From Azospirillum soli (lineage in GTDB: Bacteria > Pseudomonadota > Alphaproteobacteria > Azospirillales > Azospirillaceae), in the NCBI RefSeq assembly GCF_017876165.1, contig NZ_JAGINQ010000004.1, positions 310,001 to 374,000 of the forward strand: 64,000 bases of DNA, in the 5' to 3' direction. Shown piece after piece: positions 33,703 to 41,774 of this stretch (positions within the stretch are counted from its first letter, which is position 1; every line of letters starts with the position of its first letter). A program made the position numbers and the translations under genes. Under the pieces are notes generated by a model that saw only the letters and a program-made list of their open reading frames with translations, did no database searches and was not told the origin of the DNA.

Positions 33703-34545
33703 ATGACCGATCTCATCCACGATCCCTTTGTGCAGTCCAGCCTCCTGCCGCTGCTGCTGAGCGTCGGTGCGGTGGGCCTGCTGCGGCTGGTCGGCGGGCG
33801 CCGGCTGGCGGTGCTGGGCATCGCCGTGACCTTCGTCGCGGTGTTCGCCCTGGTGGTCGGCGTGCCGGCCCTGCCGCCGCCGTCGAGCATGGGCAAGCTG
33901 TTCTGGTCCGCCGTGGCCGGGCTGCTGATCGGCGGGGCCGCCGACGCGGCGGGGCTGCGGGGCCGGGCGGCCTCGGCGCTGGTGGCGCTGTGGTTGGCGG
34001 TATCGCTGGGCTGGATCGCGTATCCGGCGCTGGATTCGGCGGTGGCGGGGGTGACCTTCGCCCTGCTGCTGGCGGTCGGCGGCTGGGTCGCCTTCGGGCG
34101 GCTGCCGAGCCGGTCGGAAAGCCCGGCGGCACCCGCCGCCGTGCTGCTGGCCCTGGCGCTGGCCGTGGGCGGGACGGCGCTGATCGGCTCCTCGGCCTCG
34201 GTCGCGCAGCTGGCGCTGGGGCTGGCGGCGGCCACAGGCGGGTTCCTGCTGTGGAACTGGCCGGTCGAGCGCCACGCCTGGGGCGTGTCGGGCCAAGCCG
34301 CGCTGGGCGTCGTGGTTCTGCTGGCCGGCGTGCTGTCGCTGTTCACCCAGGCCCAGGCCGCCGTGCTGCTGCTGGCCCTGCCCGCCCTGCTGGCCGACCG
34401 GCTGCGCGCCGCCCTGCCCCTGCCCGAGACCGGGTTCGGCCGGGCCGCCGGCACCGCCGTGGTCACTGTGCTTGCCGTTGTTCCGGCGCTGATCGCCATC
34501 GGCGCCGCCTACCTCCTCTCCGGCGGCGAAGCGTCGCCGTACTGA
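33703..34545 (+). CDS. Multi-pass membrane protein, unknown
   Basis: A 280-residue, Ala/Leu/Val-rich protein with roughly eight membrane helices and very short loops. I chose the ATG at 33703 (MTDLIHDP), since the earlier frame start at 33667 adds a polar leader. No motif identifies a family. It is 26 bases ahead of the YceI gene, so both are probably co-transcribed, and it faces a LysR regulator. The downstream partner suggests a membrane or lipid-related role, which is only inference. Confidence 0.65.
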   Translation: MTDLIHDPFVQSSLLPLLLSVGAVGLLRLVGGRRLAVLGIAVTFVAVFALVVGVPALPPPSSMGKLFWSAVAGLLIGGAADAAGLRGRAASALVALWLAVSLGWIAYPALDSAVAGVTFALLLAVGGWVAFGRLPSRSESPAAPAAVLLALALAVGGTALIGSSASVAQLALGLAAATGGFLLWNWPVERHAWGVSGQAALGVVVLLAGVLSLFTQAQAAVLLLALPALLADRLRAALPLPETGFGRAAGTAVVTVLAVVPALIAIGAAYLLSGGEASPY

Positions 34546-34571
34546 TCCACTCATATCTGGAGTCGTTTGCC

Positions 34572-35153
34572 ATGAAGAAGATGCTGTTCGCCGCCGCCCT
34601 GTTCGCCACCACCGCCATGGGCGCCGTTTCCGCCGGCGCCGCGCCGGTCGCCTACAAGCTCGACCCCGCCCACACGGCGGTGGTGTTCGTGGTCAACCAC
34701 CTGGGCTTCTCCAACGCCATCGGCCGCTTCAACACGGTGGCGGGCGATGTCGCCTTCGACAAGGACGCGGTGCAGAACAACACGGTCAACGTGGTGATCG
34801 ACACGGCCAGCGTGGACACCAACCACGCCAAGCGCGACGAGCATCTGAAGTCGCCGGACTTCTTCAACGTGAAGGAGTTCCCGAAGCTGACCTTCAAGAG
34901 CACCAAGGTCGAGAAGACCGGCGACAAGTCCGGCAAGCTGCACGGCGAGCTGACCCTGCTGGGCGTCACCAAGCCGGTCGTGCTGGACGTCACCTTCAAC
35001 AAGGACGGCGTCAGCCCGGCCAGCAAGCAGGACACGGTCGGCTTTTCCGCGCGCGGGAAGATCAAGCGCACCGACTTCGGCATGAAGTACGGCGCCCCGA
35101 ACATCGGCGACGAGATCGAGCTGATCATCGAGGCCGAGGCCGTGAAGGCCTGA
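34572..35153 (+). CDS. YceI family periplasmic lipid-binding protein
   Basis: A 193-residue protein with a signal peptide ending AGA (residue 23). The mature chain has the YceI lipocalin-like pattern: YKLDPAHTAVVFVVNHLGFS, a DTASVDTNHAKRDEHLKSPDFF segment and LLGVTKPVVLDV. Relatives bind isoprenoid quinones or other amphiphiles. The ATG follows CTGGAG at 34557-34562. A terminator follows the gene at 35185-35204. Confidence 0.92.
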   Translation: MKKMLFAAALFATTAMGAVSAGAAPVAYKLDPAHTAVVFVVNHLGFSNAIGRFNTVAGDVAFDKDAVQNNTVNVVIDTASVDTNHAKRDEHLKSPDFFNVKEFPKLTFKSTKVEKTGDKSGKLHGELTLLGVTKPVVLDVTFNKDGVSPASKQDTVGFSARGKIKRTDFGMKYGAPNIGDEIELIIEAEAVKA

Positions 35154-35184
35154 TATCGGCGTCCTTCGCCTGTTGTCGTGGGAG

Positions 35185-35215
35185 GGGGCCGGCTTGCCGG
35201 TCCCTTCTTCGTTTT
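35185..35215 (+). terminator. Terminator after the YceI gene
   Basis: An eight-pair stem with a CTTG loop (35185-35192 with 35197-35204) is followed by TTCTTCGTTTT. Confidence 0.7.
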
Positions 35216-35239
35216 GGAAGTTCTGGTCGGGAGTGCGCG

Positions 35240-36241
35240 ATGCCGCAGCTGGTGAATGGTGAATGGGTCAAGGGTCCCATCGCCGCGAGTGAGATCAAGG
35301 ACGGCGCGTTCCATCGCGAGCCGACCCGCTTCCGCACCTGGATCACGCCGGACGGCGCGCCGGACGCGGAGGGCAAGCCAACCCTGCCGGCGGAGGCCGG
35401 GCGCTATCACCTCTACGTCTCCTACCTGTGTCCGTGGGCGTCGCGGACGCTGATCTTCCGCGCGCTGAAGGGGCTGGAGGGGATCATCGGCCTGTCGGTC
35501 GCCGAGCCGGTGATCGGTGAGGACGGCTGGGTCTACGCCGATGAGCAGGACGGCGGCGAAGGCGTCGGCACGTTCCGGCACCATTACCGCCTCTACACCG
35601 CCAGCGATCCGACCTACACCGGCAAGGTCTCCGTGCCCGTGCTGTGGGACAAGCGGGAACGCCGGATCGTCAACAACGAGTCGGCTGATATCATCCGCAT
35701 GCTCAACACCGCCTTCGACGGGATCACCGGCAACCCCCTGGACCTTTACCCCGAACCGTTGCGCGCGGCGATCGACGGCTGGAACGAGCGCATCTACGAG
35801 GCCGTCAACAACGGCGTCTACCGCGCCGGCTTCGCCAAGTCGCAGGCGAGCTACGACGAGGCGGTGACCGTGCTGTTCGAGACCCTGGACGAGCTGGACG
35901 CGCACCTGAGGGCCAACCGCTATCTGGCCGGCGAGCATCTGACGGAGGCGGACTGGCGGCTGTTCGTGACGCTGGTGCGCTTCGACGCGGCCTATCACGG
36001 GGCCTTCAAGTGCAACATCCGGCGGATCGAGGATTATCCGAACCTGTCGAACTACCTGCGCGAGCTGTACCAGTGGCCGGGCATCCGGAGCACCGTAAAC
36101 CTGGAACACATCAAGCGCGGCTATTACGTCAACCCGGCGATCAACCCGACGCTGATCGTGCCGAAGGGGCCGGTCCTGGACCTTGACCGCCCGCACGACC
36201 GCGCGCGGCTGGCTGGACAGGGCATCTGGCGGCGGGCTTGA
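35240..36241 (+). CDS. Glutathionyl-hydroquinone reductase (Xi-class GST)
   Basis: A 333-residue enzyme with the hallmark catalytic CPWA motif (C64 in YLCPWASR) and the C-terminal GST helical domain (about 170-310) with LAGEHLTEADWRLFVTLVRFD. These proteins (YqjG, PcpF, ECM4) remove glutathione from glutathionyl-hydroquinones. The C-terminal GYYVNPAINPT segment is also conserved in the family. The ATG at 35240 follows GGGAG. It is transcribed alone, convergent with an SDR gene seven bases away. Confidence 0.93.
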   Translation: MPQLVNGEWVKGPIAASEIKDGAFHREPTRFRTWITPDGAPDAEGKPTLPAEAGRYHLYVSYLCPWASRTLIFRALKGLEGIIGLSVAEPVIGEDGWVYADEQDGGEGVGTFRHHYRLYTASDPTYTGKVSVPVLWDKRERRIVNNESADIIRMLNTAFDGITGNPLDLYPEPLRAAIDGWNERIYEAVNNGVYRAGFAKSQASYDEAVTVLFETLDELDAHLRANRYLAGEHLTEADWRLFVTLVRFDAAYHGAFKCNIRRIEDYPNLSNYLRELYQWPGIRSTVNLEHIKRGYYVNPAINPTLIVPKGPVLDLDRPHDRARLAGQGIWRRA

Positions 36242-36248
36242 TGCCCCC

Positions 36249-37022
36249 TCACATCAGAATTGTGGCGCCGCCATCCACCACCAGCGTGTGGCCGTTGACG
36301 TAGGACGCGGCGGGTGAGGCGAGGAACACCGCCGCCCCGCCGAGTTCGGACGGCTGGCCCCAGCGGCCCATGGGCGTGCGGTTGGCGAAGTAGGCGCCCT
36401 TCTCCGGATCGTTCGCGATGGCGAGGTTGGTTTCCGTTGCGAAGAAGCCCGGCGCGATGGCGTTGCTGGTGATGTTGCGCGAACCGTATTCGGCGGCCAG
36501 CGCGCGCACCATGCCGGTCAGCCCGGCCTTGGCCGCCGTGTAGACGGAATCGTTGGCGCGCGCGATCTGCCCGGCGATGGAGGTGACGGCGATCAGCCGG
36601 CCCTCCCCCTGCTTCAGCATCAGCCGCGCCGCCTCCCGCGCCAGGATGAAGGCCGAGGACAGGTCCACGTCGATGAGGGTGCGGATTTCCTCGTCGGAGA
36701 AGTCTTGCAGCGGCTTGCGGTTGCGCTGCCCGACGTTCTGGACGAGCACGTCGAGGCGGCCATGCTCGTGCTCGATCACGGCGAAGGCCTCGCGCACGGC
36801 GTTGCCGTCGGCGATGTCGAAGGGAAGGCATGCGACGTTGCCCGTACCAATGTCCGCCGCCGCCTCGCGCAGCCGGCCGGCATCGCGGCCGTTCAGCAGG
36901 ACGTGCGCCCCGGCGCCGGCCAGCGCGCGGGCGATCTCCAGCCCGATGCCCCGGCCGCTGCCGGTGACCAGGGCCACTTTGCCTTCCAGCGAGAACATCG
37001 ACGACAGGGACGGAGCGGTCAT
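36249..37022 (-). CDS. Short-chain dehydrogenase/reductase (gluconate 5-dehydrogenase-like)
   Basis: A 257-residue Rossmann enzyme. TGSGRGIG (20-27) binds the nucleotide, NVG near 96-98 stands for the usual NAG, and the catalytic set is S148, Y161 and K165. The C-terminal WGQPSELGGAAVFLASPAASYVNGHTLVVDGG (read in parts) is typical of gluconate 5-dehydrogenase and related classical SDRs. The start at 37022 (MTAPSLSSMF) gives the normal length. The substrate is uncertain. The next gene upstream on the same strand is a 105-residue unknown, 56 bases away. Confidence 0.85.
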   Translation of the reverse strand: MTAPSLSSMFSLEGKVALVTGSGRGIGLEIARALAGAGAHVLLNGRDAGRLREAAADIGTGNVACLPFDIADGNAVREAFAVIEHEHGRLDVLVQNVGQRNRKPLQDFSDEEIRTLIDVDLSSAFILAREAARLMLKQGEGRLIAVTSIAGQIARANDSVYTAAKAGLTGMVRALAAEYGSRNITSNAIAPGFFATETNLAIANDPEKGAYFANRTPMGRWGQPSELGGAAVFLASPAASYVNGHTLVVDGGATILM

Positions 37023-37078
37023 GCTGCACCTCGGTTGGCCGGAGCCTCTCTCATAGTGCAACGCCCGGTGGTCGGCAC

Positions 37079-37396
37079 CTATTTTTGTCGGGAACTTGCC
37101 TTGGCGGCGGCGAGGTCGGCGTCGGGGATGTCCAAAGGCACGCCGGGGATCAGCGTCTGCCCCGCAAGGCGCATCGCCTCGTCCAAGTCCATGCCATGGT
37201 CGAGCACCGCTTCGGCAAGGCGGCGGCCGACGAGAACCATGGAGATTTGGGCGTCGTCGGGTGAAACGGGGACGCCGCCCGCGCGCCGCGTGGCGTCGGC
37301 GACGGCCTCCGCCTCCGTCCGGCCAATGCCGAGATAGGAGAAGCCGTCCCTGGCGACGACGTAGCCGCCGATCACCTCCGGGCTGGGTTCGACCAT
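37079..37396 (-). CDS. Hypothetical protein (105 aa)
   Basis: A 105-residue soluble, acidic protein without signal or membrane segment. It has YVVARDGFSYLGIGRTEAEAVADA near the N-terminus, which resembles a small alpha/beta domain with a helix of the HicB-like kind. No reliable family can be given. It sits 21 bases downstream of the methyltransferase gene at 37418 and may be in one operon with it. Codon use is like that of its neighbours. Confidence 0.5.
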   Translation of the reverse strand: MVEPSPEVIGGYVVARDGFSYLGIGRTEAEAVADATRRAGGVPVSPDDAQISMVLVGRRLAEAVLDHGMDLDEAMRLAGQTLIPGVPLDIPDADLAAAKASSRQK

Positions 37397-37417
37397 CGTC
37401 TGTGCTCCTGCAAGGCG

Positions 37418-38293
37418 TTACGGCTTTTCGGCCAGGAAATAGGTGTAGCGGAGGAGTCCCGCGTCGAAGGCTGCCTTGATGTAGAGCGCGGCGTGGAACT
37501 GCTCCTTGATCAGACGAATGCCCTCGGCGCCCAGCGGCAGGCCCTTCCACAGCAGTTGCGCGGCGCGGGCCATCGACACGGTTCGCACGCCCTCGATGGC
37601 CTGCTGGTAGCCGAAGTCCCAGTTGGGCCGGACCTTGTCGTTCAGGTCCTGCTCCTCGACCAGACGCAGGCCGGCCTGTTGGAAGTGGCGGCGGTAGGCG
37701 GTCGGCGTTTCAAGGCCGGGCACGCCCCAGAATCGCATGAAGGGGTGGAGCACCAGTTCCTCCTGAAGGCCGCTCAAGCCGTCCCGCTTGCACCAGGCGA
37801 TCAGCAGGAAGCGCGCCCCCGACGCCATGACCCGCGCGATGGAGCCGAGCGCCGCGCCCTTGTCCGGCAGGTAGCAGTCGGCATCCATGAAGGCAACGGC
37901 GTCGAAGGTCTCGCCCAGCTCATCCACCCGCATGATGTCGTGGTGCCGGAAGCGCAGGTTCGGCCGCCGATGGCGCATGGCGTGGGAGAGTTGCGCGCGC
38001 GAGATGTCGATGCCCAGCACGTCCCCTTGCGTGTTCGCCGCCAGGAAATCGGTGAAGCCGCCGCGCCCGCAGGCGAGTTCCAAAACCTTGGCGGCCTCAG
38101 CGACGCGCAAAGCGTCGGCGTAGCGGCGGTGGGTGTGCGCGAAGGCGGCGTCACGATCCTCGGCCGGATCCTCGTAGATTGCGAAGTGGAAGAAGTCGCC
38201 CCACTGTTCGGCATACAGGTCGCCGACCGCCGCGAACATACGTTCCATGTTTTCGGCGTGATGGTCGCGGAACCACACGAAGTCCTGATCCAT
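37418..38293 (-). CDS. Class I SAM-dependent methyltransferase
   Basis: A 291-residue enzyme with motif I VLELACGRGGFT (near 90-101), the acidic LGIDIS strand and VAFMDADCYLPDK. The layout (long N-terminal helix, YRRHFQQAGLRLVEEQDL near 200, membrane-facing C-terminus) resembles the sterol/tocopherol C-methyltransferase group acting on small lipophilic substrates. It is divergent from the type III PKS operon with a 121-base shared promoter gap. It may act on the same product, but this is inference. Confidence 0.85.
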   Translation of the reverse strand: MDQDFVWFRDHHAENMERMFAAVGDLYAEQWGDFFHFAIYEDPAEDRDAAFAHTHRRYADALRVAEAAKVLELACGRGGFTDFLAANTQGDVLGIDISRAQLSHAMRHRRPNLRFRHHDIMRVDELGETFDAVAFMDADCYLPDKGAALGSIARVMASGARFLLIAWCKRDGLSGLQEELVLHPFMRFWGVPGLETPTAYRRHFQQAGLRLVEEQDLNDKVRPNWDFGYQQAIEGVRTVSMARAAQLLWKGLPLGAEGIRLIKEQFHAALYIKAAFDAGLLRYTYFLAEKP

Positions 38294-38414
38294 GGCGGAC
38301 GCCCTCCGCTTGCCAGACAGAAACGGCGCGGGCGCGCCCGGCGTTCCGGGGATCGGAAACCTTTCCGCCGGGGGCGGCGTTTCCCCCTATCGCCGCACAG
38401 GTGCCGGAGACTGG

Positions 38415-39497
38415 ATGACCACGCCGCACATCAACCGCATAGGGACCGCCGTCCCGGCGCACGACGTCCACCGGAAGTTCGTGGAGTTCGCGCCCAAGCT
38501 GCTGTCGGACGAGCGGGCGCGCCGCCTGTTCCAGCGCATGGCCGAACGCTGCCAGATCGAACACCGCTATTCCAGCTTCGAACCCGATCCCGACCCGGAC
38601 GGGCTGGACATGGAGCGATTCTTCCGGCGTGGCGCCTTCCCCGATACGGCGGCGCGCATGCGCTGGTACGAGCGGCACGCGCTGGGGCTGGCGGAGGCGA
38701 GCTTGGACGCGCTGGAAATCGAGGAGTGCCGGGGGCGCATCACGCACCTGATCGTCGCGTCCTGCACCGGTTTCTATGCGCCGGGCCTGGATTTGCAGCT
38801 GGTCGAGCGCTTCGGCCTCAACGCGAGCGTGGAGCGCACCATCGTCGGCTTCATGGGCTGCTACGCCGCGATGAACGCGCTGAAGCTGGCCCGGCACATC
38901 GTCCGGTCGGAGCCATCCGCCAACGTGCTGGTGGTCAATCTGGAGCTGTGCACGCTGCACCTTCAGGAGACCGACGATCTGGAGCAGGTGTTGAGCTTCC
39001 TGATCTTCGCGGACGGCTGCGCCTCCTGCCTCGTCAGCGCCGAACCGGAGGGCATCGCGCTGGAGGACTTCCGCGCGACGGTGGTGCCGGACAGCGGCGG
39101 GCAGATCACCTGGCGGATCGGGCAGCAGGGCTTCGACATGTTCCTGGCCGGCGCGGTGCCGAGCACCATCGCGCGCGGGCTGCCGCAGGCGCTCGGCGGC
39201 ATTCTGGGCGGGCGCAGCGCGGAGGATGTGGAGCTGTGGGCCGTCCACCCCGGCGGGCGCACCATCCTGGATGCGGTGGAGCAGGCGGCGGGGCTGGAGC
39301 CGGACCGGCTGGCGGATTCCCGTGCGGTGCTGCGCGACTTCGGCAACATGTCCTCGGCGACGGTGGTGTTCGTGCTGAAGCGGATGCTCGACCGGTTCCG
39401 GCAAACGGGCATGGGCGGCAATGGGCTCGGCTGCGCCATGGCCTTCGGTCCCGGCCTGACCGCCGAGAGCATGCTGTTCCGCATGGCCGCCCCATGA
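38415..39497 (+). CDS. Type III polyketide synthase (chalcone synthase-like)
   Basis: A 360-residue ketosynthase. The catalytic triad is visible: C149 in GFMGCYAAMNAL, H278 in WAVHPGGRTILDAV and N311 in FGNMSSATVVFVL. These enzymes extend a CoA starter with malonyl-CoA and cyclise it to resorcinols, pyrones or chalcone-like products. The ATG at 38415 follows GGAGACTGG. The next gene starts within its stop (ATGA), followed by an FAD enzyme, a set like the phenolic-lipid clusters of other bacteria (PKS, methyltransferase, monooxygenase). A fatty acyl starter is likely but not provable here. Confidence 0.93.
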   Translation: MTTPHINRIGTAVPAHDVHRKFVEFAPKLLSDERARRLFQRMAERCQIEHRYSSFEPDPDPDGLDMERFFRRGAFPDTAARMRWYERHALGLAEASLDALEIEECRGRITHLIVASCTGFYAPGLDLQLVERFGLNASVERTIVGFMGCYAAMNALKLARHIVRSEPSANVLVVNLELCTLHLQETDDLEQVLSFLIFADGCASCLVSAEPEGIALEDFRATVVPDSGGQITWRIGQQGFDMFLAGAVPSTIARGLPQALGGILGGRSAEDVELWAVHPGGRTILDAVEQAAGLEPDRLADSRAVLRDFGNMSSATVVFVLKRMLDRFRQTGMGGNGLGCAMAFGPGLTAESMLFRMAAP

Positions 39498-40204
39498 GCG
39501 CGGTGGACCTGTCCCGGCGCTGCCGCCTGCCGGAGCTGATGGACACCGAGCCGGTCGCGTTCGAGGAGTTCCAGGATTGCCTGCGCGACCTCACCCGGAT
39601 CAACCGCTGGTCGCTCGCCTACCGGCCGACGCTGGGCTGGCTGGACCGGGTCGTGCGCGCGCAGCCGGGGCGCCCGCTGCGCATTCTGGACGTGGGGTTC
39701 GGGCACGGCGACATGCTGCGGCGGATCGCGGGCTGGGCGCGCACGCGCGAAGTGGCGGTTCAACTGACCGGGGTGGACCTGAACCCCTGGTCGGCGCGCA
39801 CGGCCCGTCTGGCGACGCCGCCGGATCTGGCGATCGACTACCGCGTCGGCAACGTCTTCGATCTGGAGAACGAGGGGGTCGACATCGTCATCAGCGCCCT
39901 GTTCACGCACCATCTGGATGACGAGGAACTCGTCCGCTTCATCCGGTGGATGGAGCGGCGCAGCGCGGTCGGCTGGTTCATCAACGACCTGCACCGGCAC
40001 CCCATCCCCTATTGGTTCGTGCGGGGGATGGTGCGCACCGTGCCGGTCAACCGGCTGGTCGTGCACGACGCGCCGGTGTCGGTGGCGCGCGCCTTCACCC
40101 GGCGGGACTGGCGCGAGCGGCTGCGCGCGGCCGGTCTGCCGGACGACGCGGTGACGGTGGATTGGTGCGTTCCCTTCCGCTTCGGCGTGGGGCGGATCAA
40201 GTGA
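39494..40204 (+). CDS. SAM-dependent methyltransferase of the PKS operon
   Basis: A 236-residue class I methyltransferase. Motif I is RILDVGFGHGDML (near 63-75), followed by LTGVDLNPWSARTA and VDIVISALFTHHL. The later INDLHRHPIPYWFVRGM segment is typical of methyltransferases that sit next to type III PKS genes. It would methylate the polyketide, on oxygen or carbon. Its ATG overlaps the PKS stop by four bases, and its own stop overlaps the next start, so translation of the three proteins is coupled. Confidence 0.88.
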   Translation: MSAVDLSRRCRLPELMDTEPVAFEEFQDCLRDLTRINRWSLAYRPTLGWLDRVVRAQPGRPLRILDVGFGHGDMLRRIAGWARTREVAVQLTGVDLNPWSARTARLATPPDLAIDYRVGNVFDLENEGVDIVISALFTHHLDDEELVRFIRWMERRSAVGWFINDLHRHPIPYWFVRGMVRTVPVNRLVVHDAPVSVARAFTRRDWRERLRAAGLPDDAVTVDWCVPFRFGVGRIK

Positions 40205-41310
40205 ACGGAGACGTTGACGCCGTCGTGATCGGGGGCGGGCCGGCGGGAGCGGCGGCGGCGGCTTGGCTCGCCGAGGCGGGGCGCCGGGTCGTGCTGTTCG
40301 AGCGGGAGGCGGTGCCCCACCACAAGGTCTGCGGCGAGTTCGTCAGCGTCGAGGCGGCGGAGCAGCTGGAAACGCTGGGGCTCGATCCGGCGGCGCTGGG
40401 GGCGCTGCCCATCGGGCGCGTGCGGCTGATCGCCGGCGGGCGTGAGGCGTCGGCGCCCCTGCCCTTTCCCGCCTTCAGCCTGTCGCGCAAGGTGCTGGAC
40501 GAAGCGCTGCTGCGCGCCGCCGGGGAGCGCGGCGCCGTGGTCCAGCGCGGGACGCTGGTGCGGACGCTGGACCGGGTGGACGGCGGCGTCGTCGCGGTGC
40601 CGGCGGACGGCCCGCCGCTGCGCGCCGCCGCCGGCTTCCTCGCCATCGGAAAGCACGAGCTGAAGGCGTGGCGGCGGATCGGCGGGCGGGACAACGGCCG
40701 GATCGGCTTCAAGCTGCACGTCGCGCTGGCCCCGGAGCAGGCCCGGGCGTTGGGCGACGCCGTCGAGATGATTCTGTTTCCGGGCGGCTACGCGGGGCTC
40801 CAGCCCCTGGCGGACGGGCGGGCGAACCTGTGCCTGCTGGTGGAGAAGGAAACGTTTCGCCGGTTGGGGCGGCACTGGCCGGCGCTGCTGGCGCACATGG
40901 CGGACAGTTCCCCGATCTTCGCCGAGCGCATCGCCGGGATGCGGCCGCAGTGGGACAAGCCCCTGGCGATCCACGGCATTCCCTATGGCTTCGTGCACCG
41001 GTCGCGCGGGGACGATGGCCCGCTCTACCGGCTGGGCGATCAGTTGGCGGTGATCCCCTCCTTCTGCGGGGACGGCATGGCCATCGCGCTGCATTCGGCG
41101 CGGCGGGCGGCGGAGCATTGGCTGGAGGGACGCCGCGAGCCGTTCGACGGGCGGCCCTACGGCGCGCAGATCGGGCGGGCCATGCTGCTGTCGCGGGCCA
41201 TCGGCTGGAGCGGGTTGCACAGCGGGCTGGTCGGCTTGTGCCGGATCGCGCCGGGCCTGTTGCGGGGGGCGGCGACGGGAACGCGGGTCGACCAGTTGAC
41301 TGGAGCATGA
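40201..41310 (+). CDS. FAD-dependent monooxygenase/oxidoreductase of the PKS operon
   Basis: A 369-residue flavoprotein starting at a GTG at 40201 that overlaps the methyltransferase stop (GTGA). VVIGGGPAGAAAAAWLAEAG (5-24) is the dinucleotide site, with CGEFVSVEA near 44 as in geranylgeranyl reductase-like enzymes. The usual GD motif appears as LYRLGDQLAVIPSFCGDGMA near 280, closing the FAD site. Comparable genes hydroxylate or oxidise the aromatic polyketide to a quinone. It completes the PKS operon; a palindromic operator follows. Confidence 0.87.
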   Translation: MNGDVDAVVIGGGPAGAAAAAWLAEAGRRVVLFEREAVPHHKVCGEFVSVEAAEQLETLGLDPAALGALPIGRVRLIAGGREASAPLPFPAFSLSRKVLDEALLRAAGERGAVVQRGTLVRTLDRVDGGVVAVPADGPPLRAAAGFLAIGKHELKAWRRIGGRDNGRIGFKLHVALAPEQARALGDAVEMILFPGGYAGLQPLADGRANLCLLVEKETFRRLGRHWPALLAHMADSSPIFAERIAGMRPQWDKPLAIHGIPYGFVHRSRGDDGPLYRLGDQLAVIPSFCGDGMAIALHSARRAAEHWLEGRREPFDGRPYGAQIGRAMLLSRAIGWSGLHSGLVGLCRIAPGLLRGAATGTRVDQLTGA

Positions 41311-41319
41311 GCCCCTATT

Positions 41320-41339
41320 AAATTAGCAAATGCTAATTT
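41320..41339. promoter_or_regulatory. Perfect 9+9 palindrome, probable repressor operator
   Basis: AAATTAGCA (41320-41328) and TGCTAATTT (41331-41339) form a perfect inverted repeat with a two-base centre. It lies just before the AAAAGGACAAGG ribosome site of the AhpD-like gene, so a bound protein would block transcription. MarR- or ArsR-type dimers bind sites of this sort; no such gene is next to it. Confidence 0.6.
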
Positions 41340-41355
41340 TAAAAGGACAAGGATC

Positions 41356-41715
41356 ATGCACAAGAACTGGCCCGAGATGACCGTCGAACTGTCCGGCGCC
41401 ATCCGCGATCTGCGCGGCGGCGCGCCGGAGGTGATGAAGGCCTTTTCGGGGATCGCGCAGGCGGCGCTGAAGGCCAACGCGCTGGACACCAAGACGAAGG
41501 AGTTGATCGCGCTGGGCATCGCCGTGGCGATCCGCTGCGACGGCTGCGTCGCCTTTCACGCCGAGGCGGCGGTCAAGCAGGGCGCCACCCGCGAGGAGGT
41601 GATGGAGACCATGGGCATGGCGGTCTACATGGGCGCCGGCCCGTCGGTCATGTACGCCGCGCAGGCGGTGGAGGCCTTCGACCAGTTCACGGAGAAGACC
41701 AAGGCCGTGGCCTGA
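41356..41715 (+). CDS. Carboxymuconolactone decarboxylase/AhpD-like protein
   Basis: A 119-residue helical protein. The AhpD redox signature CxxCxxxH is present as C61-D-G-C64-V-A-F-H68. Relatives act as alkylhydroperoxidase partners or as small thiol oxidoreductases; the single-domain length fits the CMD family. It starts behind AAAAGGAC. The tight palindrome in its leader suggests induction by a small molecule or oxidant. It follows the PKS operon by 45 bases and could be read with it or separately. A terminator comes after it. Confidence 0.88.
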   Translation: MHKNWPEMTVELSGAIRDLRGGAPEVMKAFSGIAQAALKANALDTKTKELIALGIAVAIRCDGCVAFHAEAAVKQGATREEVMETMGMAVYMGAGPSVMYAAQAVEAFDQFTEKTKAVA

Positions 41716-41726
41716 CGGCAAAAGAA

Positions 41727-41761
41727 AAGGGCCGGGGACGCGAACGCCCCCGGCCTTTTTT
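41727..41761. terminator. Bidirectional terminator between AhpD-like gene and actP
   Basis: GGCCGGGG (41730-41737) pairs with CCCCGGCC (41747-41754). An A-rich stretch lies to the left and a T run to the right, suiting both convergent transcripts. Confidence 0.85.
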
Positions 41762-41774
41762 TAGGCGTGCTTGC

